From contig CACBHY010000002.1 of assembly GCA_902539165.1 (NCBI GenBank), forward strand, positions 62,001-126,000: 64,000 bases of DNA, read 5' to 3'. The position numbers were made by a program, and so were the translations under genes. Positions within the stretch are counted from its first letter, which is position 1. The number at the start of each line of letters is the position of its first letter. This document shows positions 17,684 to 26,034 of this stretch, one piece after another. Origin of the DNA: an uncultured Pelagibacteraceae bacterium. Its GTDB lineage: Bacteria; Pseudomonadota; Alphaproteobacteria; Pelagibacterales; Pelagibacteraceae. The notes beneath the pieces are model-generated. The model was not told the origin of the DNA. It saw only the letters and a list, made by a program, of their open reading frames with translations, and made no database searches.

Positions 17684-18151
17684 TTAAATTTTTGTTGGAT
17701 TAGGTTGGCCTTTGTATACTTTTTCTGGATCAAATTTTTTTTCTTTTTCTAGAAATTCCATTTCAATTTTTCTACCATTATCTATTGGTCCTAAGGGAAT
17801 AGATCTATAAAAACATGATCGATAACCAACATGGCAGCTAGCTCCATCGCCGATATTTACAGTCAACCATATAGAGTCTTGATCATCATCTATTCTAATT
17901 TCTGTAACTTTTTGAGTAAAGCCACTTGTTTTACCTTTGTGCCAGATGGTTTTTCTAGACCTACTAAAGTAGTGAGCTTCTTTTGTTTCAATTGTTTTTT
18001 TTAATGCCTCAATATTCATATACCCATGCATTAAAATATCTTTAGTTTGAGAACACATAGTAATAACTGGAATTAAACCATCATTATCGAATTTTGGAGA
18101 AAGTAGGTTCCCTTCCTCAATTTCAACTACATTTTCTCTTTTTTTGAACAT
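17684..18151 (-). CDS. hisI: Phosphoribosyl-AMP cyclohydrolase
   Basis: The 155-residue protein opens the adenine ring of PR-AMP in the third step of histidine synthesis. It shows GYMNIEALKKTIET, AHYFSRSRKTIWHKGKTSG and the metal-binding IRIDDDQDS, then the zinc cysteines in GASCHVGYRSCFYR. It is the stand-alone cyclohydrolase, without the HisE pyrophosphatase domain seen in enterobacterial HisIE. No other his genes of the main pathway are near apart from a HisN-like gene at 40483. Confidence 0.92.
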   Translation of the reverse strand: MFKKRENVVEIEEGNLLSPKFDNDGLIPVITMCSQTKDILMHGYMNIEALKKTIETKEAHYFSRSRKTIWHKGKTSGFTQKVTEIRIDDDQDSIWLTVNIGDGASCHVGYRSCFYRSIPLGPIDNGRKIEMEFLEKEKKFDPEKVYKGQPNPTKI

Positions 18152-18228
18152 TTAAGGTGATTATGTAGCATATATCTCAATATATTAAATATTTTTAAAA
18201 TGAAGTATTTACTGTATAAAAAGGCGCT

Positions 18229-18846
18229 ATGAAATTAGTAAAAGATACCGACACCAAAAACATAAATCTAGAAGTTTCTGACAAAGAAGCAGAGGAAGCT
18301 TTTAGGACAATCTTAACTTGGATGGGTGAAGACGCAAATAGAGAAGGCTTACTAGAGACGCCTAAGCGTGTGATGAAAGCTTACAAAGAATATTTTAAAG
18401 GTTATCATGAAGATCCCTCAAAAATTTTAGATAAAACCTTTGGTGATGTCGAGGGTTATGATGATATGGTTGTTCAGAAAAATATTTCTGTTCAAAGTCA
18501 TTGTGAACACCACATGGCCCCAATTATTGGTAAGGCTCATGTTGCTTATATTCCAAAAGAAAGAGTTGTGGGTTTAAGTAAACTTGCAAGAGTTGTTGAA
18601 GTATTTTCAAAACGACTACAAACACAAGAAAGACTAACAATGCAAATTGCTAATACTTTAATGGAATCATTAGATGCCAAAGGTGTAGCAGTTACAATAG
18701 ACTCTACTCATCAATGTATGACCATGAGAGGAATTAAAAAAGAGCAAGCAACAACTGTAACAAATTATTACTTGGGTCAATTTAAAGAGGATCTTAGCTA
18801 CCAAAATAGATATTTAAGATTTATTACCACTAGATTAAAAGATTAG
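18229..18846 (+). CDS. folE: GTP cyclohydrolase I
   Basis: The 205-residue enzyme makes dihydroneopterin triphosphate from GTP, the entry to folate synthesis. Its zinc site is visible in SHCEHHMAPIIG and HQCMTMRGI, and RVMKAYKEYFKGY and RLQTQERLTMQIA are family signatures. Length is normal. It is transcribed away from hisI across 77 AT-rich bases. Folate supply fits the many folate-dependent demethylation genes nearby, but this is context rather than evidence of a shared operon. Confidence 0.95.
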   Translation: MKLVKDTDTKNINLEVSDKEAEEAFRTILTWMGEDANREGLLETPKRVMKAYKEYFKGYHEDPSKILDKTFGDVEGYDDMVVQKNISVQSHCEHHMAPIIGKAHVAYIPKERVVGLSKLARVVEVFSKRLQTQERLTMQIANTLMESLDAKGVAVTIDSTHQCMTMRGIKKEQATTVTNYYLGQFKEDLSYQNRYLRFITTRLKD

Positions 18847-18854
18847 TAAATAAA

Positions 18855-19856
18855 GTGTCTGATCAATATAAAGCAATCGTCCTTAATCAAGAAGGCGAGA
18901 ACTTCAAAAGAGAAATAAAAACAATAGATAAAAGCTTTTTAAAGCATGGTGATGTTACTGTAAAAGTTGATTATTCAGATCTTAATTTTAAAGATGGCAT
19001 GATTTTGAAAAATGGTGGACGTTTAGTAAAAGAATTTCCTCATATACCTGGAATTGATTTTGCAGGAAAAGTTTTAGAAAGTGATAATTCAAAATTTAAA
19101 GAAGGTGACGAAGTTATTTTAACAGGCTTTAGAGTAGGTGAAATTTTCTTTGGAGGATATTCACAGATTGCAAAAGTGAATGCAGATTTTTTAGTTAAAA
19201 AACCAGATAGCTTATCCACAAAACAAGCAATGATCTTAGGAACTGCTGGTTTTACATCTTTGATGAGTGCTTTCGCAATTCAAGCAAGGGAAAGTATTTT
19301 ATTAGGTGAAAAAGTAAACGATGTATTGGTAACGGGTGCTACTGGAGGAGTAGGGAGCGTAGCAATCATGGCTTTAACAAAATTAGGATACAAAGTAACT
19401 GCAGTTACAGGAAAAGATTCTAAGACAGATTACCTTAAGTCACTTGGAGCTAAAAACATTGTAAATAGAGCAGAATTTGACAAAGATCCTAGACCTATTG
19501 ATAAAGGTTTGTGGGATGGAGTAGTTGACACTGTAGGTGGAAAGATTTTAGCAAATGCAATCGCTCAAACAAAATCCAATGGTATTATTGCTGTATGTGG
19601 CAATGCGAATAGTAACGAGCTTAATACGAATTTACTTCCGTTCATGTTAAGAGGAATAAAAGTTTGGGGAATGGACTCAGCAAACGCTAGTATCAAAAGA
19701 AGAGAGTTTATTTGGGGTGAAGCTTCAAAATTAATTGATTTTGATTTATTAGAAAATTCAATTTTAACATTGAGTTTAGAAGAATTACTAGAAACTTATC
19801 CAAAAATCTTAAAGGGTGAGATTTCTGGAAGAGTAATAGTTGATTTGAACAAATAA
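18855..19856 (+). CDS. acuI: YhdH/AcuI-type quinone oxidoreductase, likely acryloyl-CoA reductase
   Basis: The 333-residue medium-chain reductase starts with GTG 8 bases after folE. It shows HIPGIDFAGKVLE, VILTGFRVGE-x-x-FGGYSQ (the YhdH/AcuI subgroup signature) and the NADPH loop VTGATGGVGSVAI. It lacks the zinc-binding residues of alcohol dehydrogenases. AcuI reduces acryloyl-CoA to propionyl-CoA with NADPH, removing the toxic product of DMSP cleavage, which would complement the DddP-like gene at 2672. The subgroup assignment is firm; the acrylate role is inferred. It overlaps the LysR gene (TAATG). Confidence 0.75.
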   Translation: MSDQYKAIVLNQEGENFKREIKTIDKSFLKHGDVTVKVDYSDLNFKDGMILKNGGRLVKEFPHIPGIDFAGKVLESDNSKFKEGDEVILTGFRVGEIFFGGYSQIAKVNADFLVKKPDSLSTKQAMILGTAGFTSLMSAFAIQARESILLGEKVNDVLVTGATGGVGSVAIMALTKLGYKVTAVTGKDSKTDYLKSLGAKNIVNRAEFDKDPRPIDKGLWDGVVDTVGGKILANAIAQTKSNGIIAVCGNANSNELNTNLLPFMLRGIKVWGMDSANASIKRREFIWGEASKLIDFDLLENSILTLSLEELLETYPKILKGEISGRVIVDLNK

Positions 19857-20743
19857 TGGATTGGGATAAATTAAAAATTTTTCATGCTGTAGCAGAAGCT
19901 GGTAGCTTTACAAATGCTACAATTAACCTAAATTTAAGTCAGTCTGCAATAAGTAGACAAATACAATCATTAGAACAGGATTTAAAAGTACAATTGTTTG
20001 AAAGACATGCAAGAGGCTTAACACTTACAGAAAATGGAGAGTATGTTTTTAAAACAGCTCATGAAGTAATTAGTAAGTTAAAGGAAGTAGAAACATCTTT
20101 GGGTGACCAAAAAAATAAGCCCACAGGCAAATTAACAATTACGACTGTCAGAAGTTTTGGTACTCATTGGCTTACTCCAAGGATTCAGGAGTTTATGAGA
20201 CTAAATCCTGAAATTGAAATAGAATTAGTGTTTGATGATAAAGAATTAGATTTAAGTACACGCCAAGCTGATATAGGAATTTTTATGAGAAGGCCTAAAC
20301 AACTTAATTATATACAAAAAAAATTAGTTGATATTAAGTATTATATTTATGGATCAAACAAATACTTAGAAAAATTTGGAATGCCAAAAACTATTGCAGA
20401 TTTAAATAAACATAAGTTTGTTTCTTTTGGAAAAGGAGCACCATCACCAGTATATAACCCTGACTGGGCTTTAAAACTCGGAATGCATGATGGAAAGAAA
20501 AGAAAAACAATAATGAAAGTAAATAGTGTTATGGGATTACTCTTAGCAGTAGAGTCTGGAGTTGGTTTAGCTGCTTTACCTGAATATTTAGTTTCTAATT
20601 CATCAAACGTTATAAAGGTTTTACCAAAATCTGAGGGACCAATAACAGAAGCACATTTCGTTTATCCTCAATCTTTAAAAAACACTGCGAGAGTACAAGC
20701 ATTTAGAAACTTCTTATTTAGTAAGATTGGTGATTGGAAATAA
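19856..20743 (+). CDS. LysR-family transcriptional regulator
   Basis: The 295-residue protein has an N-terminal winged helix (KLKIFHAVAEAGSFTNAT, LSQSAISRQIQSLEQDL, LFERHARGLTLTENG) and a C-terminal periplasmic-binding-like effector domain. Its ATG overlaps the stop of the AcuI-like gene. This is an unusual co-directional arrangement for LysR proteins, which often diverge from their target, so it may control its own operon (folE-acuI) or a distant one. The effector is unknown. Confidence 0.88.
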   Translation: MDWDKLKIFHAVAEAGSFTNATINLNLSQSAISRQIQSLEQDLKVQLFERHARGLTLTENGEYVFKTAHEVISKLKEVETSLGDQKNKPTGKLTITTVRSFGTHWLTPRIQEFMRLNPEIEIELVFDDKELDLSTRQADIGIFMRRPKQLNYIQKKLVDIKYYIYGSNKYLEKFGMPKTIADLNKHKFVSFGKGAPSPVYNPDWALKLGMHDGKKRKTIMKVNSVMGLLLAVESGVGLAALPEYLVSNSSNVIKVLPKSEGPITEAHFVYPQSLKNTARVQAFRNFLFSKIGDWK

Positions 20744-20795
20744 ACCCCCAATATTTTAATTCTTAATTAAAACCATTGTAATCTGCGACAAAATA

Positions 20796-20837
20796 TGCGA
20801 TTGATAATCATTCGCATTGAGAATAATTCTCATTCGC
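20796..20837 (+). promoter_or_regulatory. Tandem Fur-type operator upstream of the iron transporter
   Basis: Two overlapping palindromes, centred on bases 20806 and 20825 (19 apart), sit 30-70 bases before the GTG of the ferric-iron binding protein. The first spans 20796-20816 with one mismatched pair (outer arms TGCGA/TCGCA, core TGATAATCA). The second has the perfect core GAGAATAATTCTC at 20819-20831. Both resemble the classical Fur box built from GATAAT/ATTCTC half-sites. The position implies iron-dependent repression of fbpABC. The regulator (Fur or another ferric-uptake-family protein) is not encoded in the window. Confidence 0.7.
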
Positions 20838-20865
20838 AAATAATATGGGTAAAGAAAAGTAAGCA

Positions 20866-21894
20866 GTGAAAAAAATAACTATCATAACATTACTATTAGC
20901 TCTATTTACCACTGTTTTTGTGGCAGCAAATGAAGTCAATATATATAACGCAAGACATTATAAAGCTGACGGTGAGCTTTATGACAAATTTACAAATAAA
21001 ACTGGAATTAAAGTAAATTTAATTAATGGTAAAGCCGGTGCTTTAGAAAAAAGAATGATTGAAGAAGGTTCTGACTCTTCAGCGGATCTTTATATCACAG
21101 CTGATGCAGGGAGATGTGGAGCGTTTCAAGCAAAAGGTATGACACAAGGGGGTTTATCATCAGATACTATTAAATCATCTGTGCCAAAAAACTTTAGAAC
21201 AAGTCACTGGGTTGGAGTAGCAAAAAGAGCAAGAATTATTTACTACTCACCAGAAAGAGTTACTGGAGCAGAGTTGTCCGGAATGTCTTATGAAGGTTTA
21301 GCTGATCCAAAATGGAAAGGTAGATTAGTAATTAGAAAATCTAGTAATATTTACAATAAATCTCTTGTAGCGTCATTAATTGCTAACAATGGAAAAAAAG
21401 CAACTGCTGAGTGGGCTAAAGGAGTTGTTGCAAACATGGCTAGAGATTCAAAAGGAAATGATAGAGCTCAAATTATGGCTGTAGCAGCTGGCGAAGCTGA
21501 CATTGCTGTAGCTAATACTTATTATTTAGCACTAATGTTGTCAGGTAAAAAAGGTGCAGAACAACAAGAGGCAGCTAAAAAAGTTAAAGCATTCTTTCCA
21601 AATCAAGATGACAGAGGAACACACATGAATATTAGTTGTGCTGCTTTAGTTAAAGGTGCTCCAAATAAAGCAAATGCAATTGCATTAGTTGATTTTTTAT
21701 TATCACCAGAGTCACAAGAGCATTTTACAAACAACACTTTTGAATTTCCAATGATTGGTGGTGTTTCACCAAGTCCATTGGTTGTAAACAATTTAGGATT
21801 AGATTTTAAACAAGATCTAAAAACTAAAGTTTCTACTTATGGTAAAAATCAAGCAGCAGCATTAGAAGTAATGACTGCAGCTGGATGGAAATAA
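20866..21894 (+). CDS. fbpA: Ferric iron ABC transporter, periplasmic binding protein
   Basis: The 342-residue product (GTG start) has a Sec signal (TIITLLLALFTTVFVAANE). The mature sequence matches the FbpA/FutA Fe(III)-binding group: VNIYNARHYKADGELYDKF at the N-terminus, TADAGRCGAFQAKG, RARIIYYSPERV and the tyrosine pair in VANTYYLALML. Tyrosines bind Fe(III) directly in this family. It lies behind a tandem Fur-like operator and is followed by a small ORF, a large hairpin, and the permease and ATPase genes. Confidence 0.93.
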   Translation: MKKITIITLLLALFTTVFVAANEVNIYNARHYKADGELYDKFTNKTGIKVNLINGKAGALEKRMIEEGSDSSADLYITADAGRCGAFQAKGMTQGGLSSDTIKSSVPKNFRTSHWVGVAKRARIIYYSPERVTGAELSGMSYEGLADPKWKGRLVIRKSSNIYNKSLVASLIANNGKKATAEWAKGVVANMARDSKGNDRAQIMAVAAGEADIAVANTYYLALMLSGKKGAEQQEAAKKVKAFFPNQDDRGTHMNISCAALVKGAPNKANAIALVDFLLSPESQEHFTNNTFEFPMIGGVSPSPLVVNNLGLDFKQDLKTKVSTYGKNQAAALEVMTAAGWK

Positions 21895-21899
21895 TATAA

Positions 21900-22094
21900 G
21901 TGAAAAAGAATTTATTTAATTTTGATTTAGATAATTCTTCTGATAAGAGGGGTTCATTAGTGGGTCAGATAACATGTGAACCTTGCTCATCGGAGTGTAA
22001 AAAAATAAAAAAAAAAATAAATAATAGAAAATTTTCTGAAATCAAAAAAAGTGATATTGATCATATAACTAATGTTTTTGATATAAAAAGATAA
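21900..22094 (+). CDS. Small protein with three clustered cysteines between fbpA and fbpB
   Basis: The 64-residue ORF starts with GTG 6 bases after fbpA. It contains ITCEPCSSECKK (C26, C29, C33) in a very lysine-rich context and no signal or membrane segment. Cysteine spacing C-x2-C-x3-C could bind a metal ion (iron, zinc) or take part in redox sensing. I recognise no family. The position inside an iron-regulated operon and immediately before a 48-base hairpin suggests a role in metal handling or in translation of the operon. The coding status is moderately supported by spacing only. Confidence 0.45.
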   Translation: MKKNLFNFDLDNSSDKRGSLVGQITCEPCSSECKKIKKKINNRKFSEIKKSDIDHITNVFDIKR

Positions 22095-22103
22095 TTTTCA
22101 GAA

Positions 22104-22151
22104 AGTGAACCTAATTTAATAGTTATTATCCTACTATTAATTATGTTCACT
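22104..22151 (+). promoter_or_regulatory. Large intercistronic hairpin between iron binding protein and permease genes
   Basis: Arms beginning AGTGAAC (22104-22110) and ending GTTCACT (22145-22151) continue inward almost perfectly, pairing about 18 bases per arm with one mismatch and one bulged T, around a loop of about 9 bases. No run of T follows, so it is not a standard terminator. It probably protects the 3' end of the fbpA message or reduces read-through to the permease genes, giving more binding protein than permease, as is common in ABC operons. Confidence 0.6.
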
Positions 22152-22170
22152 AAGATTTAAAAGGGTAAAA

Positions 22171-23793
22171 ATGTATTTAAAAAAAATTAATTTTTGGTTT
22201 GTAAGTTCATTATTAATTTCAGTAATTGTTGCTATTCCTATTATTACTGTTTTTTCAAGCTTTTTTGAAGATACTTCAAATTATTATCAAATTCTTAAAG
22301 ATACTTTTTTATTTGAATACATATTTAATTCATTAACTTTATTGATTTGTGTTTTAGCTCTCACTTTTTTATTTGGTATTAGTGCAGCTTATTTAGTTTC
22401 ATTTTATACATTTCCACTAAGTAATTTTTTTAAATGGGCGATGATTTTATCATTCGCAGTGCCGCCTTATATTTATGCATATTCTCTGACTGCTTTTTTT
22501 GAAAATTATGGAACATTATATTCAATTTTAAAAAATTTATTGGGGGAAGGAAATTACAATCAATATATACCAAAATTTGATGGTTTATTAGGAGCAGTGC
22601 TGTCACTTTCTTTTTCTTTATTTGCATATGTTTATATTCTCTCCAGAGCATCATTTCTTTATCAATCACAAAACTTAATAGATTTGGGGAGAAGTCTTGG
22701 ATTTTCAAAATATAAATCCTTTTATTCTTTAATTTTACCAGCGGCTAGACCAGCAATTGTTACCGGATTATCACTTGTTGCTATGGAGACATTGGCTGAA
22801 TTTGGAGCAGTTGATTTTTTTTCAATCAATACTTTAACAACAGGAATTTATAACTCTTGGATTACTTTTGATGATTTGGCTTTTTCAAACAGAATTTCTT
22901 TTTTTCTACTAGTTTTTATATTTGCACTTTTTATTTTAGAAAATTTATCTAGAAAAAAAGCAAGATATCATTCTAATACTAAGGGTGGTTTTAAACATAA
23001 AGAAAAATCACAATTATCTGGCATTAAAGCATTTTATGCTTTTTTTATTTGTTTCTTGATATTCTTTTTGAGTTTTTTATTCCCATTAGGTCAAATGCTT
23101 TACTGGACAATAAAATTTCCTGAAAATTTTTTTGATCTTGAGATAATATCTCTAACTTTAAATACAATTTATTTAGTATTTTTATCAAGCCTGGTTTTGA
23201 TATTTTTTTCTCTTATTTCAAATTATGGTAATAGGGTTTCAAAAAATAAAGTATTAAATATCTTATCAACATTATCTATTTCTGGTTACGCTATTCCTGG
23301 TGTTATTTTAGCAGTCGCGTTTATAACTTTTATTGCTTGGTTTGATGAGAATGTAATTCAGGCTTTAGGGTTTTTATCAATTAAAAAATTGTTTATTGGT
23401 TCTGTTCTTGGTCTAGTTCTTGTTTATTTTGTAAGGTTTTATTCTTTAGCGTTTAATGGAATAAAATCTGGATATGAAAAAATAAATATATCTGTAGACG
23501 AAAGCTCTTATCTTCTTGGCTATTCAAAACAAAAAACATTTACCAATATTCATGTTCCATATTTAAGAAATTCACTTTTATTTGTCGTAATATTAATTTC
23601 GCTTGAAATAATTAGAGAATTACCAATTACGTTAATTCTAAGACCTTTTAATTTTGAGACTTTTGCCACAACAGCTTATATTTCTGCTTCAGAAGATCTT
23701 TTGGAAGCTGCTGCAGCACCGTCTTTATTTTTAATTTTAATTGCAACTATATTTATTATGATTACATCTAAATATATTTTAAGGGAAAAATGA
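22171..23793 (+). CDS. fbpB: Ferric iron ABC transporter, fused double permease
   Basis: The 540-residue membrane protein has about 12 transmembrane segments in two homologous halves, each with the ABC permease EAA-type loop (GRSLGFSKYKSFYSLILPAARPAI in part near residue 175; SSYLLGYSKQKTFTNIHVPY in part near 450). This fused arrangement is normal for FbpB/ThiP-type iron(III) permeases. It moves Fe(III) released by FbpA across the inner membrane. The stop overlaps the ATPase start by 4 bases. Confidence 0.92.
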   Translation: MYLKKINFWFVSSLLISVIVAIPIITVFSSFFEDTSNYYQILKDTFLFEYIFNSLTLLICVLALTFLFGISAAYLVSFYTFPLSNFFKWAMILSFAVPPYIYAYSLTAFFENYGTLYSILKNLLGEGNYNQYIPKFDGLLGAVLSLSFSLFAYVYILSRASFLYQSQNLIDLGRSLGFSKYKSFYSLILPAARPAIVTGLSLVAMETLAEFGAVDFFSINTLTTGIYNSWITFDDLAFSNRISFFLLVFIFALFILENLSRKKARYHSNTKGGFKHKEKSQLSGIKAFYAFFICFLIFFLSFLFPLGQMLYWTIKFPENFFDLEIISLTLNTIYLVFLSSLVLIFFSLISNYGNRVSKNKVLNILSTLSISGYAIPGVILAVAFITFIAWFDENVIQALGFLSIKKLFIGSVLGLVLVYFVRFYSLAFNGIKSGYEKINISVDESSYLLGYSKQKTFTNIHVPYLRNSLLFVVILISLEIIRELPITLILRPFNFETFATTAYISASEDLLEAAAAPSLFLILIATIFIMITSKYILREK

Positions 23794-24851
23794 GGAAAGA
23801 TTTTTTAGAAATTAAAAACGTTGATTTTACAATAGGTGGTAAAATAAAACTGAAGAATGCCTCATTTTCTATTGAAAATGAGGGAGAGACTTTATGTTTA
23901 CTAGGCCCGTCAGGCATTGGAAAAACTACAATTCTTCGAACAATAGCTGGATTAGAAAAGATAGATAAAGGCTTAATAAAATTAAATGGCAAAATATTAT
24001 CCTCAGAAAAAGAAAATATTGAACCAGAACATAGAAATGTATCTTTAGCCTTTCAAGATAATAGTCTTTTTCCACATTACACAGTTGAGAAAAACATTTT
24101 ACTTGGGGCTGAAAGAAACAAAGCAAAAAAAAGACGTAAAATAAATTATAAAGAAATAATTAAATTACTCGATATCTTAAAAATACTACCAAAATATCCA
24201 CATGAAATAAGTGCCGGAGAGGCTCAGAGAGCTTCTCTTGCAAGATCTTTATTAACCCAACCAGATCTGTTGTTGTTAGATGAACCATTGTCAAATGTTG
24301 ATCAAAGTTTAAAAGAAGAAATTCAAGTAAGATTAAAAAAAATATTAAGTGAATTGAAAATTACCACGATAATAGTCACACATGACTCTTATGAGGCTTT
24401 TTATTTAGGAAACAAATGTGCAATTATTCTAGATGGTCAAATAAAACAGTTTGATGATCCATATAACGTTTATCATTTCCCAAATTCAGTTGAAGTAGTA
24501 AATTTTTTAAATAGAGGAATATTAATTCCAGCAAAAGTAACAGGAGAAAATTCACTGGAAAACAAAGATTTAGGGACAATCAAAGGTAATTTTATTAAAC
24601 ACTATCCTAAGGGTTCTGATGTTCAATTGTTATTACAGCCAGAAGATCTTGAGCATGATGATCAAAGTAATCTAAAATTAGAAGTTGTTGACAGAAAATT
24701 TAGGGGTACAAATTTTATATATACCTTAAAGACTAATAGTGATTTATTAATTCCTGTTTTTGTGCATTCCCATCACGTTCATCAACATGAGGTTGATGAA
24801 AAATTTGGTATTAAAAGACCAATAAATATTGATCATATAGTTTGCTTCTAA
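23790..24851 (+). CDS. fbpC: Ferric iron ABC transporter, ATP-binding protein
   Basis: The 353-residue ATPase has Walker A GPSGIGKT (about residue 40), signature ISAGEAQRASLARSL (a variant of LSGGQ), Walker B LLLLDEPLSNVD and the switch histidine in IIVTHDSYEA. The C-terminal 110 residues form a TOBE-like regulatory domain, as in FbpC and PotA. It is coupled to fbpB by a 4-base overlap. The signature motif with SAGEAQ in place of SGGQQQ is characteristic of the iron(III) and thiamine branch. Confidence 0.92.
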   Translation: MRKDFLEIKNVDFTIGGKIKLKNASFSIENEGETLCLLGPSGIGKTTILRTIAGLEKIDKGLIKLNGKILSSEKENIEPEHRNVSLAFQDNSLFPHYTVEKNILLGAERNKAKKRRKINYKEIIKLLDILKILPKYPHEISAGEAQRASLARSLLTQPDLLLLDEPLSNVDQSLKEEIQVRLKKILSELKITTIIVTHDSYEAFYLGNKCAIILDGQIKQFDDPYNVYHFPNSVEVVNFLNRGILIPAKVTGENSLENKDLGTIKGNFIKHYPKGSDVQLLLQPEDLEHDDQSNLKLEVVDRKFRGTNFIYTLKTNSDLLIPVFVHSHHVHQHEVDEKFGIKRPINIDHIVCF

Positions 24852-24864
24852 TACAAATTGTTCA

Positions 24865-25563
24865 ATGAGCAATAAATCTAATATCTTTGTTAAAGGCATA
24901 GTAGATGTAAGTCCATTAATGATACCTGTAGTTCCGTTTGGAATTATATTCGGGGTATTGGCTATAGATCTTGGACTATCGCCTGCTACTACAATGGCTA
25001 TGTCTATTATAATATTTGGTGGAGCGTCTCAAATTGTTTTTTTACAACTTTTTTCAGCAGGAGCTTCATCTTTAGTTATATTGAGCTCAGTGGGGGCTGT
25101 TAACTCAAGACATCTTTTATATGGAGCAGTCTTATCTGAACATACATCTGATTTAAAGATGATTTGGAAAATTATAATATCATATTTTTTAGTTGATCAA
25201 TCTTTTGCTGTTACAAATAAATATTTAAAACAAAGCAGTGATAAAGATAAAGTTTTTCACTCATTTGGAGCTGGTGTCACTTGCTGGATGATTTGGCAAA
25301 CAACAACTTTAATTGGAATTTTTTTAGGATCAATAATACCAGAGGAGTTGGGGCTTAGTTTTGCTGTACCTTTAACATTTATCGCCCTTTTGGTAGATGA
25401 TTTAAGAAAATTATTAAATGTTATTGTAATTATTATATCTGGATTAATAGCAACATTTGGTTACGAAATTATTCCTTTCAAAGCTTATGTAATTGTCGCT
25501 GCTGTAATTGGTTTACTATTAGCAATGATTTTAACAAAATTTAAGGTTTTCAGAAATGGTTGA
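24865..25563 (+). CDS. azlC: AzlC-family branched-chain amino acid exporter, large subunit
   Basis: The 232-residue protein has about 5-6 membrane segments and the AzlC hallmarks PVVPFGIIFGVLAIDLGLSP, IIFGGASQIVFLQL and AVNSRHLLYGA. With AzlD it forms an exporter of branched-chain amino acids or analogues. It starts 14 bases after fbpC with no terminator, so it may be transcribed with the iron operon. It overlaps azlD by 8 bases. Confidence 0.9.
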   Translation: MSNKSNIFVKGIVDVSPLMIPVVPFGIIFGVLAIDLGLSPATTMAMSIIIFGGASQIVFLQLFSAGASSLVILSSVGAVNSRHLLYGAVLSEHTSDLKMIWKIIISYFLVDQSFAVTNKYLKQSSDKDKVFHSFGAGVTCWMIWQTTTLIGIFLGSIIPEELGLSFAVPLTFIALLVDDLRKLLNVIVIIISGLIATFGYEIIPFKAYVIVAAVIGLLLAMILTKFKVFRNG

Positions 25564-25870
25564 TCTATCGTTAATTATATATTGTGGTTTAGTAACTTTC
25601 TTTTCAAGATATTTGATGATTGCTATTTTAAAGAAAGAAATGTTTACCGATAGAATTAGAGAAGTTTTATCTTTTGTTCCTTCTGCCATATTTCCAGCTA
25701 TCATATTTCCAGCAATTTTTTTAGACAACACTGGTATGTTTGTTTTTGATAGTAACCCAAAAATTTATGCTGCAGCAGTTGCTGTATTATTTGGACTAAT
25801 TACCAAAAATGTGATTGTTACAATTTTTTCAGGTCTGACGTCATATTGGTTAATTATCTACATGTTTTAA
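25556..25870 (+). CDS. azlD: AzlD-family small subunit
   Basis: The 104-residue protein has three to four membrane segments and the AzlD pattern GLVTFFSRYLMIAIL, FVPSAIFPAIIFPAI and GLITKNVIVTIFSGL. It partners AzlC. The overlap with azlC supports coupled translation. 164 bases follow to the next gene, containing only AT-rich sequence and the terminator of the opposing gene. Confidence 0.88.
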   Translation: MVDLSLIIYCGLVTFFSRYLMIAILKKEMFTDRIREVLSFVPSAIFPAIIFPAIFLDNTGMFVFDSNPKIYAAAVAVLFGLITKNVIVTIFSGLTSYWLIIYMF

Positions 25871-26008
25871 TATTTATATTTGTACATTTCACATAGCTGG
25901 GTTGTAGTAATAAGCTTAGTTAAATTTTAGATATATTGTAGTTTCACAATAGATATTTAATTAAAATTTCTTGAATTGAGTATCTCTCTCTTGTTATTTA
26001 ACTAAAAT

Positions 26009-26032
26009 TGCCTCTCCTTAAATGGGGAGGCA
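26009..26032 (-). terminator. Rho-independent terminator of the persulfide-dioxygenase-like gene
   Basis: A 9-pair stem (TGCCTCTCC with GGGGAGGCA, one G-T pair) with a 6-base loop lies 3 bases beyond the minus-strand stop codon. Read on the minus strand it is followed by ATTTTAGTT, a modest U-tract. Confidence 0.75.
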
Positions 26033-26034
26033 TT

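Noticed and set aside
25871-26008. Additional small gene after azlD
   Set aside because: No frame with a ribosome site and plausible composition; only AT-rich spacer.
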